This document shows, in pieces, positions 19,601 through 28,663 of a stretch of 55,986 bases of DNA. Within the stretch, counting starts at the first letter, position 1, and the number at the start of each line of letters is the position of its first letter. The notes beneath the pieces were generated by a model. It was given only the letters and a program-made list of their open reading frames with translations, ran no database searches and was not told the DNA's origin. The DNA comes from CAZQEZ01 sp964592475 (GTDB lineage: Bacteria > Bacteroidota > Bacteroidia > Cytophagales > Cyclobacteriaceae): positions 1 through 55,986 of the forward strand of contig CAZQEZ010000007.1 of the NCBI GenBank assembly GCA_964592475.1, read 5' to 3'. Made by a program: the position numbers and the translations under genes.

Positions 19601-20900
19601 CGTCTAAAACATAAAGATAATCCATATCCCGGTATACCATTTCTGATCGGCCGTCACCATTAAAGTCAAACAGAGCAGTACCTGTAAATCCTGAAACGTC
19701 AGAATGTTTCCTCTCCCACAGTTTGTCAAATTTTTTACCAGAAAAGTCAATTGTAAATGCATACAGATCAATATTGTTGAGGCTAAAATCAGGATAACCA
19801 TCACCGTCAAGGTCACCGATGTTAATTCTGCCAGCGCCAAACATACTGTTATCCCTGATTACCTGGGAAAACATGTCATTGGTTTGAATATCCCAGTAAT
19901 ACACTACTGTTTTGTTGTCGTCGACAGGGTCTGTTCCTATCACCAGGGCATCTATGTCTCCATCCAGGTCCAGGTCGGCAATGCTGGTAGTATGGCTATT
20001 GTTATTTCCCAATAAATTGTTTCTGGCTGTATAATTGGGCATGGTTCTTTCTAGTTTCACACTGCCGCTTCCTGCCAATCCATTGCCGGTATTAACTGAA
20101 TAAACCTTGTCGCCAACCAGCAACTCCAGGCCGGCACAGTCTGTACATGCTCCATCAGGTAAAAAATCTGCAGCTACTGCCCCGTTATTTTGTTGGGACC
20201 AGGTCACTGAATTATCCCAGGCCAGCATAGCGCCGGTTTGAGCATTGAAAATTTGATTTTTAATGTATACCTCCGGAGATCCATCAAAATCGAAATCAGC
20301 CACTCCCGGTATACCAATTGATTCAGCAACATCATCGGTACCCCCGATAGGATCACTGCTGGTCCATTTCAAATTATAATTGCAATCAAAGGCTACCAGG
20401 TAATATTGCGAACCGTATTTAGCCGCGACGAATAATTCAGGGCAACCGTCTGCTTCAGCGTCTCCCAGGGCCATAAACAAGCCAAACTTACGACCGATAT
20501 CTATGGTTTGTAGATGATTGCCATTGTCACCATTATACACATATATAAACTTATCATTTCGCCTCATGGAAAATAATTCCGGCACACCATCACCGGTAAA
20601 ATCTCCCATTACCGTATGATTAGAGCCCCAGAATTCAGGACCATTGCTGCGCCATGCTTCCCGCATAAAAAATTTTGGGAATTTAGTGGGTTCTACTTCA
20701 CAGGTAGCATCTTTACCTATGTAAAAATCCTTACATGCGGTAGTACCTGTACATTGGCTATCAAAACAGTCAACAAAGCCATCTCCATCATTGTCCAGCC
20801 CATCGTTGCAGCTATTTGGCACACCACCTTCCTGAGCTTGTAATGTAAGCGATATCAGCATATACAAGGGTAAGATTAATATGAAACGGGTATGTGGCAT
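13635..20900 (-). CDS. Giant T9SS-exported repeat protein 2 (2421 aa)
   Basis: This paralogue of giant protein 1 has the same order of parts. The signal peptide ends LTLQAQ; a CNDGLDNDGDGFVDC segment follows; the FG-GAP-type propeller runs to about residue 490; WNQHGYFNVN is at ~508; the CARDB-like domain starts near 567; 18 Cys-paired units run from ~695 to ~2330; and the type B sorting domain starts near 2332 (YNGVSANQDG, KIFNRAG, IGTYFYVV). The C-terminus ends GYLELVR, as in proteins 3 and 4, while protein 1 has GFVELVRP. Unit 12 (~1718, SLNPGFFTGE) again lacks its first Cys. The propeller has several DxDGDG loops of the kind that bind calcium. A 385-bp spacer containing a 19-bp palindrome precedes it, suggesting its own promoter, and the thioredoxin-fold gene follows. 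Expected location is the outer surface; the ligand is unknown. Confidence 0.88.
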   Translation of the reverse strand: MPHTRFILILPLYMLISLTLQAQEGGVPNSCNDGLDNDGDGFVDCFDSQCTGTTACKDFYIGKDATCEVEPTKFPKFFMREAWRSNGPEFWGSNHTVMGDFTGDGVPELFSMRRNDKFIYVYNGDNGNHLQTIDIGRKFGLFMALGDAEADGCPELFVAAKYGSQYYLVAFDCNYNLKWTSSDPIGGTDDVAESIGIPGVADFDFDGSPEVYIKNQIFNAQTGAMLAWDNSVTWSQQNNGAVAADFLPDGACTDCAGLELLVGDKVYSVNTGNGLAGSGSVKLERTMPNYTARNNLLGNNNSHTTSIADLDLDGDIDALVIGTDPVDDNKTVVYYWDIQTNDMFSQVIRDNSMFGAGRINIGDLDGDGYPDFSLNNIDLYAFTIDFSGKKFDKLWERKHSDVSGFTGTALFDFNGDGRSEMVYRDMDYLYVLDGLTGNLALPAEIPCYSGTYADFPIVGDINGNGATEICVACNKGSGHDKNDNTARFVLFEAAGGEKWMNSRRVWNQHGYFNVNINDDLSIPRTLQNHTKVFSSGVCTPGDNRPLNNFLNQSPYLDINGCPNFGAPDLAFNGNPIVYPPICGQDTFFVSFDITNNGDAPYKRKLYVSFYDADPFTAGSNKLNTDSVNISLDPGESIYVDSLRVLGNGTSFNLYIFLNDPMSVIECINTNNITNSTVDTSPFQVSARKISDNFKCDPAAADNGNAKAFINIGGSEITAGHTFTWMDATDNVVYTGTTFSGMAEGTYGVTARNDALNCGSDTVYIAIDLLNNIPIINITELQPVNNCQVPNGEAEAFAIENGVDVSVDYEFTWYEGSTVFVNQFGVGKIATGLSEKNYVVFGINRNNGCSGTRLINISGDLEYPNLDITNIENIDNCAFPYGELTSEVTEAGSVRNPSDYTFKWYNSDVIDPLQEIFIENGPIIDSLNPGFYTVEVINNSTLCKSIAQTAEIIDARPSFTVDITLEAAYASCIAPDGILSANVGGNTSDYDFYWYRGNNTTVPLNSTENTSGLNNSRAENLSDITYTVRAVHKVNQCEATTTFTVPRNTMNVVTTPAIVSHQTNCWPRNGEVSATASGGLSGNYQYYWFHNNPGTNPDTTNANHTGASYAGLRNGDYWVVATDAVYGCRSEAVEIEVDPPAPLPDISFTYTPNATCDPSLPNGSVTADVVGQPESNYNIRWYVGQTTNNSFRLPNSLVPTAQIVSSDNESLINVPDEIFTVRIRDNATNCNDTAVAVIPVATPPDVVANLSTSPVTVCNPPNGSAQADVGSSVSGYSFEWFIGENTKTTPDMTGSSQTGLLQGWYTVVAIDDNTHCRSSPVTDSVQYDPGFTIIDIVATDGTSCVAEDGILEVIHAGGVGPFTYEWYRGNTTNASNSVGNSQTIINLKQGLYTAIVTDQNNNCPDQDTVSLGSADFIDLNTSTNPMTSCANPNGSVFAEVNGAADQSIFSFFWFDGKTIILDGSADGFNEDNTGQTLNNLESGDYTVIAKQNFGDQCESEEVTVTVVADAVPPAVVMSGSPNTHCATPFNGEVTAKAHTANGQLQPVDGYTFQWYQTGLSNFPNNFITSQNQPSVSNDSIVHTISGHNGNLPYSVIVTNRTTLCSDTVQYNLANNLTKPQIVNHNIQDIDQCGILGSIAITGMSYGATADFTYTWYYQDTSFPLAPVSSTINNLDSGLYIVQAIDNITSCETSPLDLQIEDLRSYPTAFLSVLRQQESLNPGFFTGEIAASAEEEDGSIDIYNFDWFRDDFSNNLVSSLNVTSDTLYNRAQDEYFAIATNANTDCADTARAIIPFAPPIIEIIEVLVQNKTWCAPNNGEIEVDSITRGGVSANLSGFDYYWYRNNYVDDLSQADFITSTPLLSGLKEGNYFVVARDTLLHVQSLPYQIIIEDLSIIPTIELVRRRPQRSCDDNYTNHNGSLEISVDNGAPIVDYNFRWHLGQDTIGTILPSNYNMITGLTSTYYTVNVTSQITGCQNFDTYYVPDSIPPINVVLSANPNTNCENFNGSVFANVLNREQETLDFFWFEGSSGGPIANADYLGASVDSLGGGNYTLIVQDTIQRSCLTVPQTIAVADILNYPEIWATSSPATNCDPSLPNGKADLQISDSTGSFRIAWFNLPGIDTTAVNDQVKDMAPGDYLVVVQNMANFCSTDDTLNVGHLPEQLPDPEISIVNHLTNCSQPNGTLVANYPENLIDYNIYWYDGRQATNAPDHIGNPFPDLDIGVYGLRLISKITGCETSVVVENIEDRRIYPEYQLEIVNATCEESNGEARLIPVVPEWFYQVEWDTPEGMENGLMINGQPSGEYPFLITTDQECTTAGTAKIIDNIIIYNGVSANQDGLNDWFIISCIESYPQNNVKIFNRAGDLVFEMDGYDNSTNYFRGMGNRGLYLGEKDLPIGTYFYVVELNDGSETQTGYLELVR
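13905..18830 (-). repeat. Coding repeat array of giant protein 2 (18 units of ~92 aa)
   Basis: Unit starts follow the same order as in protein 1, for example unit 5 (HQTNCWPRNGE, nearly identical in protein 3), unit 6 (CDPSLPNG), unit 10 (NTHCATPFNGE, compare NTHCAAPFSGK in protein 1) and unit 17 (NHLTNCSQPNG). This position-by-position match indicates duplication of whole genes after the array was formed. Boundaries are approximate. Confidence 0.7.
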
Positions 20901-20934
20901 ATAATAATATTAATTTACAAACTCTTATTGCAAA

Positions 20935-20953
20935 ATAGGTAATAATTACCTAT
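20935..20953. promoter_or_regulatory. 19-bp perfect palindrome upstream of giant gene 2
   Basis: ATAGGTAAT-A-ATTACCTAT is a perfect inverted repeat with 9-bp arms, 34 bp before the ATG of giant protein 2. The rest of the 385-bp spacer 20901-21285 shows no gene and no clear terminator for giant gene 3 upstream. This is a candidate operator; the regulator is unknown. Confidence 0.35.
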
Positions 20954-21285
20954 ATAATTTCAATAGATTTCACTCAAAGAATACTCCTGTAAGTAATTTT
21001 GATGATTGTGTATGATATCAGAAAAAATTTTTGCCCTGCACCTATTTTATGATGTTGGTGAGCTTTTAATTATCATGATCTCACGATTCACCAGAGTATT
21101 AATGCCGTGCTCAGCGAAATGAATGTAATCATTTAATATTATTTAGCATATGACGACGATACTGTCTTCAGCAAGTAAGAAAGTCTGAAAATGATGGCAT
21201 CGTCAATAAAATACACTCTGATCATAAAAAACAATAAATTAAGCCAAGTAAGCAACTTTACGAAAATATACCTCGTGTTATGGTA

Positions 21286-24200
21286 TTACCTAACAAGTTC
21301 CAGGTAACCGGTTTTTGGTTCTTTATTGGTATTTTTTAGTGTAATTACATAGAAGTAAGTACCTATTGGTAATTCCTGGTTTCCTAAATACAAACCTCTA
21401 TTACCAAATCCTTCAAAAGCTTCAATGGCATTATCATAATTATCCTTTTCAAATACTAATTCCCCTCCACGATTAAAAATCTTAACATTATTACTATAAT
21501 CATCAATACAATCGATATGGAAAATATCATTTAATCCATCTCCGTTAGCGGATACCCCATTATAAACTATAATGTCAGATTCGATAGAAGTTTCTTCTGT
21601 AGAAGAGCATCCTTCCCTGGTAGTAATAGTAACTTGATAACTGCCTGCTGGTACATCTCCCCAATAAACTCCCTCAAAATCTATGAATCCATCGGTCCAT
21701 ACTACTTCACGAAAATCCGCTATATTACTGGTAGAAGCAGAAACATAACCGTCACTTAATTCACACGTTGAGTTTTGATTGGCGAAAATTATTTGCGGGT
21801 ATACTCGGTTATCCAATACATCAGCTATTGTTATGGGCGAAACACAACCGGATGGCACATGCAAAGCATCTACAGCATAAGTACCAATATCCAAATCTAC
21901 ATAAGGATTACCAGTGTAATCTGGTGAGGCAGAGGAAGTGGAGCCATTATACCAGTTAAATTCATAGTCAAAGGTAACGCCATTAATTGAAGCGGCAATA
22001 CTGCCATTGGGCTGTTCGCAATTGGTTACGTTACTCACCGCTACCATTGGTGGGGGTATTATTCTAAGTTGTTCAGCTATTTTTATAGAATCAGTGCTAC
22101 TGCAATTGTTCAAATTATCAGTTACTGTTACCATATATTCCATTTGGCTCAGGTTTTTAACTGTTAAACCATTGTAAATAACAGTGCTTGTATTGGGTAG
22201 CAAATACCATTCGGCCCCATATGTAGAGGAAGTGGATAATATTTCAACTGAAGCTTCTCCATTAGGAATTGCAGGGTCACAATTAGTCACCGGTGCATCC
22301 TGGCGGACTATTATTTCAGGATATACCAGCATGTTTTCTACTGCTATAGTTACCGGATCCGATACACAGGTAGGATCAGCAATTCCGGCGGCTACTACTG
22401 TATAATCTCCTTCTGGTAAATTGAAGTGGGATGTGCCGGTAAAATCAGGATTAGTCGGATCTCCTACGGTATTGCCATTATACCAGCTAAAATTATAATT
22501 ATTATTATCTAACCCAATCAAATTGGCAGCAATTTGTCCATTGAATACGGTACAATTTCTATTGGGCGAGGTAGTCGCTAAAATGTTTAGTTGAGGAATG
22601 TTTGATGGCACATAATACGTTTGATTATTGATACAGCCAGAAGTAATATTCTCAACATTGATGGTATAATAGGATTCGGTTAAATCAGTGGCTGTAGTAT
22701 CTGTGTCTGGTAGTAAAGTACCGGAGATATCCTGTCCTTGATACCAACTTATGTTATAATTACCGGTTGCTGCATTATTATCAATGTCTACTGATAATTC
22801 ACCATTATGATTTGCCGGGTCAGTATCACAACTAGTTTGAGCTTTGATTCTCCTCAGTGCCAAAACCGGATCTACTGATAGATCTTCAATCGTTACTTGG
22901 TATGGTTGCGAAACTACATGCAACTGAATATGCCTGGCTACTACAAAATAGGTGCCTTCTGAAAGACCATTGTAGTCTGGCGTGTTTACCCCACTTATAG
23001 CCATGGAAAGGTCATTAACATAATTATCTCTATACCAATAAAATTCATAATTGCTTATGTCGTCACCAGCACCATCCAACAATACTGAATCTACTCTAAT
23101 GCCTCCATCTTCCGGCATGCATAAAGTTTTTGGTTGAACGCTTACTATGAAAATTTCAGCAGTAGGCGGATTAAAAGGTAAATATGCTTGAGCAGTATCT
23201 TCGCAGTTGGTAGCGATATTGGTAGCCACTATTCTGTAATAACCTGAATCAAGATTTATTCTGTTATCATTAGGCACATTAAGTGTAGCTCCTAAAGATG
23301 TAGCAGGAATTGTACCTAAATATTCCCAATCGAAGTTATAGTTAGAAGCGGTACCATCCTGTTCAATAGCATCTGCTTGCAGTTCTCCGGTTAATACCGC
23401 TGGATTTAAGCTCATTTGTTCTTGCAAAATAGTTAATGAAGCTGCCGGAAACTCTTTCAAGTCTTCGATGTGAGTTTCCAAAGGGTCGGATTCACAACGG
23501 GTTAAATTGCTTATGGCACTTACATAGTAGATGCCGGAATCTAAATTGCTTTGAATTGCTCCGTTTCCAGGTAAGGTTGTAGTCTGGTCACTTTCATACC
23601 AATTAAATGTATAGTCACCTGGGTTAATGTGAGGAGCCATATCTTGTATTTCAATGATACCACCGGTGTTACAATCTAAAATGTCTGTTTCTGTATAATT
23701 TACAAAAGTTGGTTTAATTAAGTTGTTGGGCAAGAAGTAACTCACGGTGTCATTACATTGAGTATTGTTGTTTGTTACAACTACCGAATAAGTAAGGTCT
23801 CCATTAAAAGCATTAGCCGTATTATAAGTTACCGGGTTTGCTCCATTAGATAGATTACCATTTTCAGTTGGATTCGCTGGAATACCTGATTTATCACTTT
23901 GGTACCAATTGAAATTATAACCGGATATCGGTTCTGATTGCCCATTACTGGTGCTTGCTGTTGCTGATAAGCTGCCATCAAATGGCGCCAGGCAGTTATT
24001 ATTTTCGATGCCTGAAATTGTGACTGATGGTGGGGCAGCAATTTCAACTACTTCCACTGTACGGGGATCAGATTCGCATCTATTACCAAAATCCTGCCTG
24101 GCAATCACCGTGTAAAACCCTGGTGGAACATCGGAGACCGTGGGAGCATTATAATTATCTGCCAGTGAGTCTGCCTGAGTATAATCAACGATTACTTTAC

Positions 24201-27200
24201 TTCCTTCAAACCAGTAAAGTTCGTGAGGTAGTCCTCCGGCATTGGTTACCACAGCTGATATTTCACTACCATAGGGCAAAACACAGCTGGTATAATCTTG
24301 TTTCGATGCTGCAACTACAGGCCTGGTTTCTGTTGAAGTAATGGACAAAGTATCGGTTTCAATACAACCATTTGCTCTATTTACTACTTTTAAAGTATAT
24401 AAACCTGCTATTACGTTATTAATTGTTTGGGAAGTGCCTAATGAATTGGCCGGGATGGTATCGCCACCTCTGAACCATTCGTAATCATAGGGTCCACCGC
24501 CTGTAACATTTACATCTAATGCGCCAGTGGGATCAATACAACTATTTACCATGCTAGGATTGAATGCGATGTTTGTAATTCCCGAAATGTATCCTACATT
24601 TACAGTGGCTGGTTCTGAATCACAACCATTCAGGTTATTAGTAGCAATTACGGTATAATCTCCACGGCTCAAACCTGTAATATTGTTACCTGTGAAATCG
24701 ACCGTAGCCATAACCTGGTCTCCTTCAAACCAATTAAAAGTGTAATTGGCTATGCTACCACCCACATCGGCACTTACTTCTCCATCGGGTGGTTCACAAT
24801 TTCTTACCGGATTACTGAACGCGTTTACAGTAAAAGGAGTGGGTGACTGCCTTGGTACAATTATTTCATGACGATCATTACAATTGGTATTACGATTTAC
24901 TATCCTCAAAGTATAAGTTTGATTGGGTATAAATCTCAAGTTTTCATCATTGGGGCCATCAACTGATGCTGTTGGTATTAAACTAGGCTCCGGTAGCCTA
25001 TAGCTATTATTTGTCGTTTGTCCTTGATACCATTGGAAGCGATAGTCATCGTTACTGCCCACGGCTATGGTGGCAGCAATGCTACCGTTAGGCAGAGTAG
25101 GGTTGCAAGTTTCGTTAGGATTAACTGTAAAATTGACATTTGGTAAAGGAGCCGGTTCATTTATATCTATTCTTACCGCGTCTGACTGGCATCGCTCTTC
25201 CTGATCGGCAGCTACTACCCAATAATCGCCGTGGCTCAACCCTGAATAATTTGAGCCAATAAAGTCAGCAGTAGTCGTGTCAGGCGTAACTCCGGGATTA
25301 CTATCAAACCAATAATAACTATAATTGCCTGAAAGTCCCCCGGAAGCTTGCGCGGTAGCTTCTCCATTTCGAGGCCAGCAGTTGGTTTGATGAACAATAT
25401 TAGCAACAGATACCGTAACATTTAATAAATTTTCCGGAACCGTGTAACTTGCGGTGCTAAAGCAGCCAGTGGCATTATCAGTAGCTCTTACTGTATAGGT
25501 TCTGTTATCCAGATTGATAGCTTGTGAATTATTCGGCCCTGTAGCCGTGGCTGGTGAACTAAGGGGTGTAACCGTATTGTTACCTACAAACCATTCAAAT
25601 GTATAACCAGAGGTATTGCCGTTAACCGAAGCTGATAATGCTCCGTTGGGTCTCACACAAGAAGATTTATCTGCATCCAGGGTAATGGAAATATTGGGTA
25701 AAACCGTTAGATCCTCAATTTCATCATTATCAAAAAACGACTTACAACCAGTACTATCCACCACCACCTCTACACTATAAAAGCCCGTATCTAAATTAGA
25801 AATGGTTTCATCGTTTTGCAGGAATATCATATTGGTAGAGTCATTGGATACTCCGTTGAACCAATTAAAAGTGAAATAAGCCGGGTCTCCAGGTGTGCCA
25901 TTTAAAGATGCTTGGGCAGTCATACTTCCAAAAGGACTGGCGCAATTGGTAATGTCTTGTACATCAATTAAATCAATTGAGGGATTAACTGACTGCTGAT
26001 TAATAGTGATCTGACGGCTTCCGGAACAACCACTAATAGCACTGGTTCCCACTACCCAGTAGTTTCTGGAACTTAAGCCACCCATGGTTTGACCCACGCC
26101 AATATCATTTACATAAATTTGAGTATACCAAATGAAATTGTAATCAGCGGTAGCATCTACGGTATCTTCAAAAGCAAATGCTTCCGCTATACCATTAGGT
26201 GTAGCACAAGAAGTAAGTGGTTGCACTTCGTTAAGGTCAATGATTGGAAAAATACCCAAACTATCAATGGTAATGCTAATAGTATCTGAATTACAAAAAG
26301 CATTATCATTAGTAGCGGCTACAAAATAATCGCCGGTTGCCATGCCGTCAATTAATGGACCGGTATAAATAGAGTCTAATGATCCTCCATTGTCTTCAAA
26401 CCAGGTAAAGGTGTAGCCGGCTGTAATTCTATTGGTACCATTGAATAAATAAGCGGAGGCGCTGCCGTTATCAGGGATTGTATTGATACATTTTACATTA
26501 TCGCTCAATTTATCTACTTGAATATCAAAAGGTAATGGACTTACAGGGGTAGAGCGCACGTTGTTGCCAAAATCACATTCTATAAAATTTTGAGGATCGT
26601 TTAAGCTGATGTAAAGATCGAATACGCTGCCAACTCCCAATACCTGTAGGCTATCCACATAAAAGGTACCACCCGGAGGTAAACTTACAATATCTACCGA
26701 ATCGGTATTGAGCTTTGCAGTGGCAGGATCACTAGGGTCACCATTATAAAACGTAACATACATCTTTTCGGTGAGATTTATATCCCCATCATTTCTCACG
26801 CCAAAAGAAACATAAAAGTTTGGGTCAGGGCATATCGGCGGCATCACATCAATTGGTCCATCAAAAGCAATATCGGGAGTAGCAAATGTAGGGCATCCAT
26901 CAATATCTAACACGGGAGATTGATTGAGAAAAGCATTGAGAGGGCGATTTTCTCCAGGTACTGGATTGCCAGAAGCATCGAGCGAATCGCATAGGAAATT
27001 GGAGAAAACAATGTGGTGCCTAGTTTGCTCTCTGGGTATCGTGAGGTCGTCATTCACATGTACGTTAAAATAGCCATGTTGATTCCAAACATTTCTGGAG
27101 GGCATCCAAAACTCACCATCAGATTGAAATACCCTTATTTCTGCATTGGTATATTGTGTGTTTGAAGCTCCGGGTCTTCCGCAAGGAACACAAATTTCAG

Positions 27201-28536
27201 TGAAACCATCGCCATTGATGTCTGCTACTATCGGATACTCTACTAGCGTCCTCGACACACAAGGTATATTGCGCAGAAAATTTCCTGCGCCATCGATGAT
27301 ACGTAAAAACTCTTCATCTCTATAAACAATTTCGTACCGGCCATCACCATTAAAGTCAAAAATTGTAGTGCCGGTAATTCCTGATGCTCCTTCATTAATA
27401 AAAACTTGCCATAGTAAATCCCAATTTTCGTCAAGGGCGTAAATATAATCTCCGGAAACGAAAGTGACATTCATTTGTCTGTCTCCATCAAAATCACCAA
27501 TATTTAAACGGCTGGTACCTAAACTCCAATTGCCGGGCACGGTATATTTCTTAACAACATTATTATGAACATCCCAAAAGAAAACAGTATTAGGTCCAGT
27601 ATATGAACCATCGGCGCCCGAGCAAATAACATCCAGGTGCCCATCCAAATTATAATCTGCTACGCTGGTAGAGGAATTGTTAGGAGCCCAATTTTTGCCA
27701 CTCCTTTTTATAAAATAATCAGGAATTTCGGCAACCAAAGTGCGTGTGCTAGCAGCAGGGTTGGCTAAGTTGAGATCGATATCCCAAATTTCACCTCCGA
27801 TTACCAATTCCAAATCTTTATCACCGACTATGTCTACCGCTACCGGTCCTGAATTAATAAAGTTTTGAAAGTTGCTGCCTATGGTAGAAGCTAATACTAC
27901 GGTCATTGTTCGGGCATCGATTATCGCATCTCGAGCATAGATGTCAGGGTTCCCATCCCTATTAAAATCAGCTATTCCTATGAAGCCAGGGTCACCAGGT
28001 AAAGAAACGGAACCCAAGAAATTAAGATTACAGTCAAACTTGGCGATTCCATTACTAATTGGAACAAAAATTTCAGCACAATTATCATTGTCAATATTGG
28101 CAATCACCGGGGCATATCGGAGCATGTTATTTTGAGAAACACTATTTTTTACGGTGCCGTCAGCTCCATTGATTATATAAAGTACATCGTCAAAAGTGTT
28201 AGGAGAAACAATTTCGGGTATATTATCACCATCTAAGTCACCAACCACTAAAGATTGATCGTTACTGGTACTTGCTCTGGGTGAACTCCATGCCAGGCGC
28301 ATGGCAAAATTTGGAAATTGAGTGGGGCGTGACTGACAAGCAGCATTTTGATTGAGGTAAAAATCAATACAGTTAGCTGCAGCTCTACATTCATCGTCAT
28401 AGCAATCTGTACGGCCATCATTGTCATTATCTATACCATCGAAACAATTATTCGCGTTGCCTCCCTCTTGAGCCATTAGTAGGAACGGCGAAAATAATGC
28501 TAAAAAAAGAATAGATATCTTAACAATTAATTTCAT
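21286..28536 (-). CDS. Giant T9SS-exported repeat protein 3 (2416 aa)
   Basis: This is the third paralogue with the 18-unit architecture. The signal peptide ends FLLMAQ; a CFDGIDNDNDGRTDC segment follows; FG-GAP-type repeats with DLDGDN, DFNRDG and DFNGDG loops run to ~480; WNQHGYFNVH is at ~489; the CARDB-like domain starts at ~555; units run from ~682 to ~2325; and the type B sorting domain starts near 2327 (YNGVSANGDG, KIFNRGG, GTYFYVI). The N-terminal part (TSNDQSLVVGDLDGD, WAPNNSSTSVADYN) is closer to protein 4 than to proteins 1 and 2. Unit 12 (~1710, SLNPAVLTGE) lacks the first Cys. The gene starts 127 nt after the PorP/SprF-like gene on the same strand and so could belong to the same operon as protein 4. 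Confidence 0.88.
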   Translation of the reverse strand: MKLIVKISILFLALFSPFLLMAQEGGNANNCFDGIDNDNDGRTDCYDDECRAAANCIDFYLNQNAACQSRPTQFPNFAMRLAWSSPRASTSNDQSLVVGDLDGDNIPEIVSPNTFDDVLYIINGADGTVKNSVSQNNMLRYAPVIANIDNDNCAEIFVPISNGIAKFDCNLNFLGSVSLPGDPGFIGIADFNRDGNPDIYARDAIIDARTMTVVLASTIGSNFQNFINSGPVAVDIVGDKDLELVIGGEIWDIDLNLANPAASTRTLVAEIPDYFIKRSGKNWAPNNSSTSVADYNLDGHLDVICSGADGSYTGPNTVFFWDVHNNVVKKYTVPGNWSLGTSRLNIGDFDGDRQMNVTFVSGDYIYALDENWDLLWQVFINEGASGITGTTIFDFNGDGRYEIVYRDEEFLRIIDGAGNFLRNIPCVSRTLVEYPIVADINGDGFTEICVPCGRPGASNTQYTNAEIRVFQSDGEFWMPSRNVWNQHGYFNVHVNDDLTIPREQTRHHIVFSNFLCDSLDASGNPVPGENRPLNAFLNQSPVLDIDGCPTFATPDIAFDGPIDVMPPICPDPNFYVSFGVRNDGDINLTEKMYVTFYNGDPSDPATAKLNTDSVDIVSLPPGGTFYVDSLQVLGVGSVFDLYISLNDPQNFIECDFGNNVRSTPVSPLPFDIQVDKLSDNVKCINTIPDNGSASAYLFNGTNRITAGYTFTWFEDNGGSLDSIYTGPLIDGMATGDYFVAATNDNAFCNSDTISITIDSLGIFPIIDLNEVQPLTSCATPNGIAEAFAFEDTVDATADYNFIWYTQIYVNDIGVGQTMGGLSSRNYWVVGTSAISGCSGSRQITINQQSVNPSIDLIDVQDITNCASPFGSMTAQASLNGTPGDPAYFTFNWFNGVSNDSTNMIFLQNDETISNLDTGFYSVEVVVDSTGCKSFFDNDEIEDLTVLPNISITLDADKSSCVRPNGALSASVNGNTSGYTFEWFVGNNTVTPLSSPATATGPNNSQAINLDNRTYTVRATDNATGCFSTASYTVPENLLNVTVSVANIVHQTNCWPRNGEATAQASGGLSGNYSYYWFDSNPGVTPDTTTADFIGSNYSGLSHGDYWVVAADQEERCQSDAVRIDINEPAPLPNVNFTVNPNETCNPTLPNGSIAATIAVGSNDDYRFQWYQGQTTNNSYRLPEPSLIPTASVDGPNDENLRFIPNQTYTLRIVNRNTNCNDRHEIIVPRQSPTPFTVNAFSNPVRNCEPPDGEVSADVGGSIANYTFNWFEGDQVMATVDFTGNNITGLSRGDYTVIATNNLNGCDSEPATVNVGYISGITNIAFNPSMVNSCIDPTGALDVNVTGGGPYDYEWFRGGDTIPANSLGTSQTINNVIAGLYTLKVVNRANGCIETDTLSITSTETRPVVAASKQDYTSCVLPYGSEISAVVTNAGGLPHELYWFEGSKVIVDYTQADSLADNYNAPTVSDVPPGFYTVIARQDFGNRCESDPRTVEVVEIAAPPSVTISGIENNNCLAPFDGSLSATASTSNGQSEPISGYNFNWYQSDKSGIPANPTENGNLSNGANPVTYNTANAFNGDLTYSVVVTNNNTQCNDTVSYFLPNNLIKPTFVNYTETDILDCNTGGIIEIQDMAPHINPGDYTFNWYESDQTTTLPGNGAIQSNLDSGIYYVSAISNLTRCESDPLETHIEDLKEFPAASLTILQEQMSLNPAVLTGELQADAIEQDGTASNYNFDWEYLGTIPATSLGATLNVPNDNRINLDSGYYRIVATNIATNCEDTAQAYLPFNPPTAEIFIVSVQPKTLCMPEDGGIRVDSVLLDGAGDDISNYEFYWYRDNYVNDLSMAISGVNTPDYNGLSEGTYFVVARHIQLHVVSQPYQVTIEDLSVDPVLALRRIKAQTSCDTDPANHNGELSVDIDNNAATGNYNISWYQGQDISGTLLPDTDTTATDLTESYYTINVENITSGCINNQTYYVPSNIPQLNILATTSPNRNCTVFNGQIAANLIGLDNNNYNFSWYNGNTVGDPTNPDFTGTSHFNLPEGDYTVVAAGIADPTCVSDPVTIAVENMLVYPEIIVRQDAPVTNCDPAIPNGEASVEILSTSSTYGAEWYLLPNTSTVIYNGLTVKNLSQMEYMVTVTDNLNNCSSTDSIKIAEQLRIIPPPMVAVSNVTNCEQPNGSIAASINGVTFDYEFNWYNGSTSSASPDYTGNPYVDLDIGTYAVDALHVPSGCVSPITIADVLDNRVYPQIIFANQNSTCELSDGYVSASTSNIADFREVVWTDGFIDFEGVYWGDVPAGSYQVTITTREGCSSTEETSIESDIIVYNGVSANGDGLNDIFHIDCIDDYSNNVKIFNRGGELVFEKDNYDNAIEAFEGFGNRGLYLGNQELPIGTYFYVITLKNTNKEPKTGYLELVR
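21555..26505 (-). repeat. Coding repeat array of giant protein 3 (18 units of ~93 aa)
   Basis: Units run from KCINTIPDNG (about residue 682) to TCELSDGY (about 2257), in the same order as in proteins 1 and 2. Unit 5 (HQTNCWPRNGEAT) and unit 14 (QTSCDTDPANHNGE) have clear partners at the same position in protein 2. The count was made by eye. Confidence 0.7.
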
Positions 28537-28663
28537 TGTATTAGTTTAGTTTATTTACTTTAATAATTAATAATACAAATTAAGCATAAAAAGTAACCAA
28601 AGTTTTATTAACTCATACCTGCACAATACTCATGTAATATTTTCGAGTGTTGTGATTAGGATT

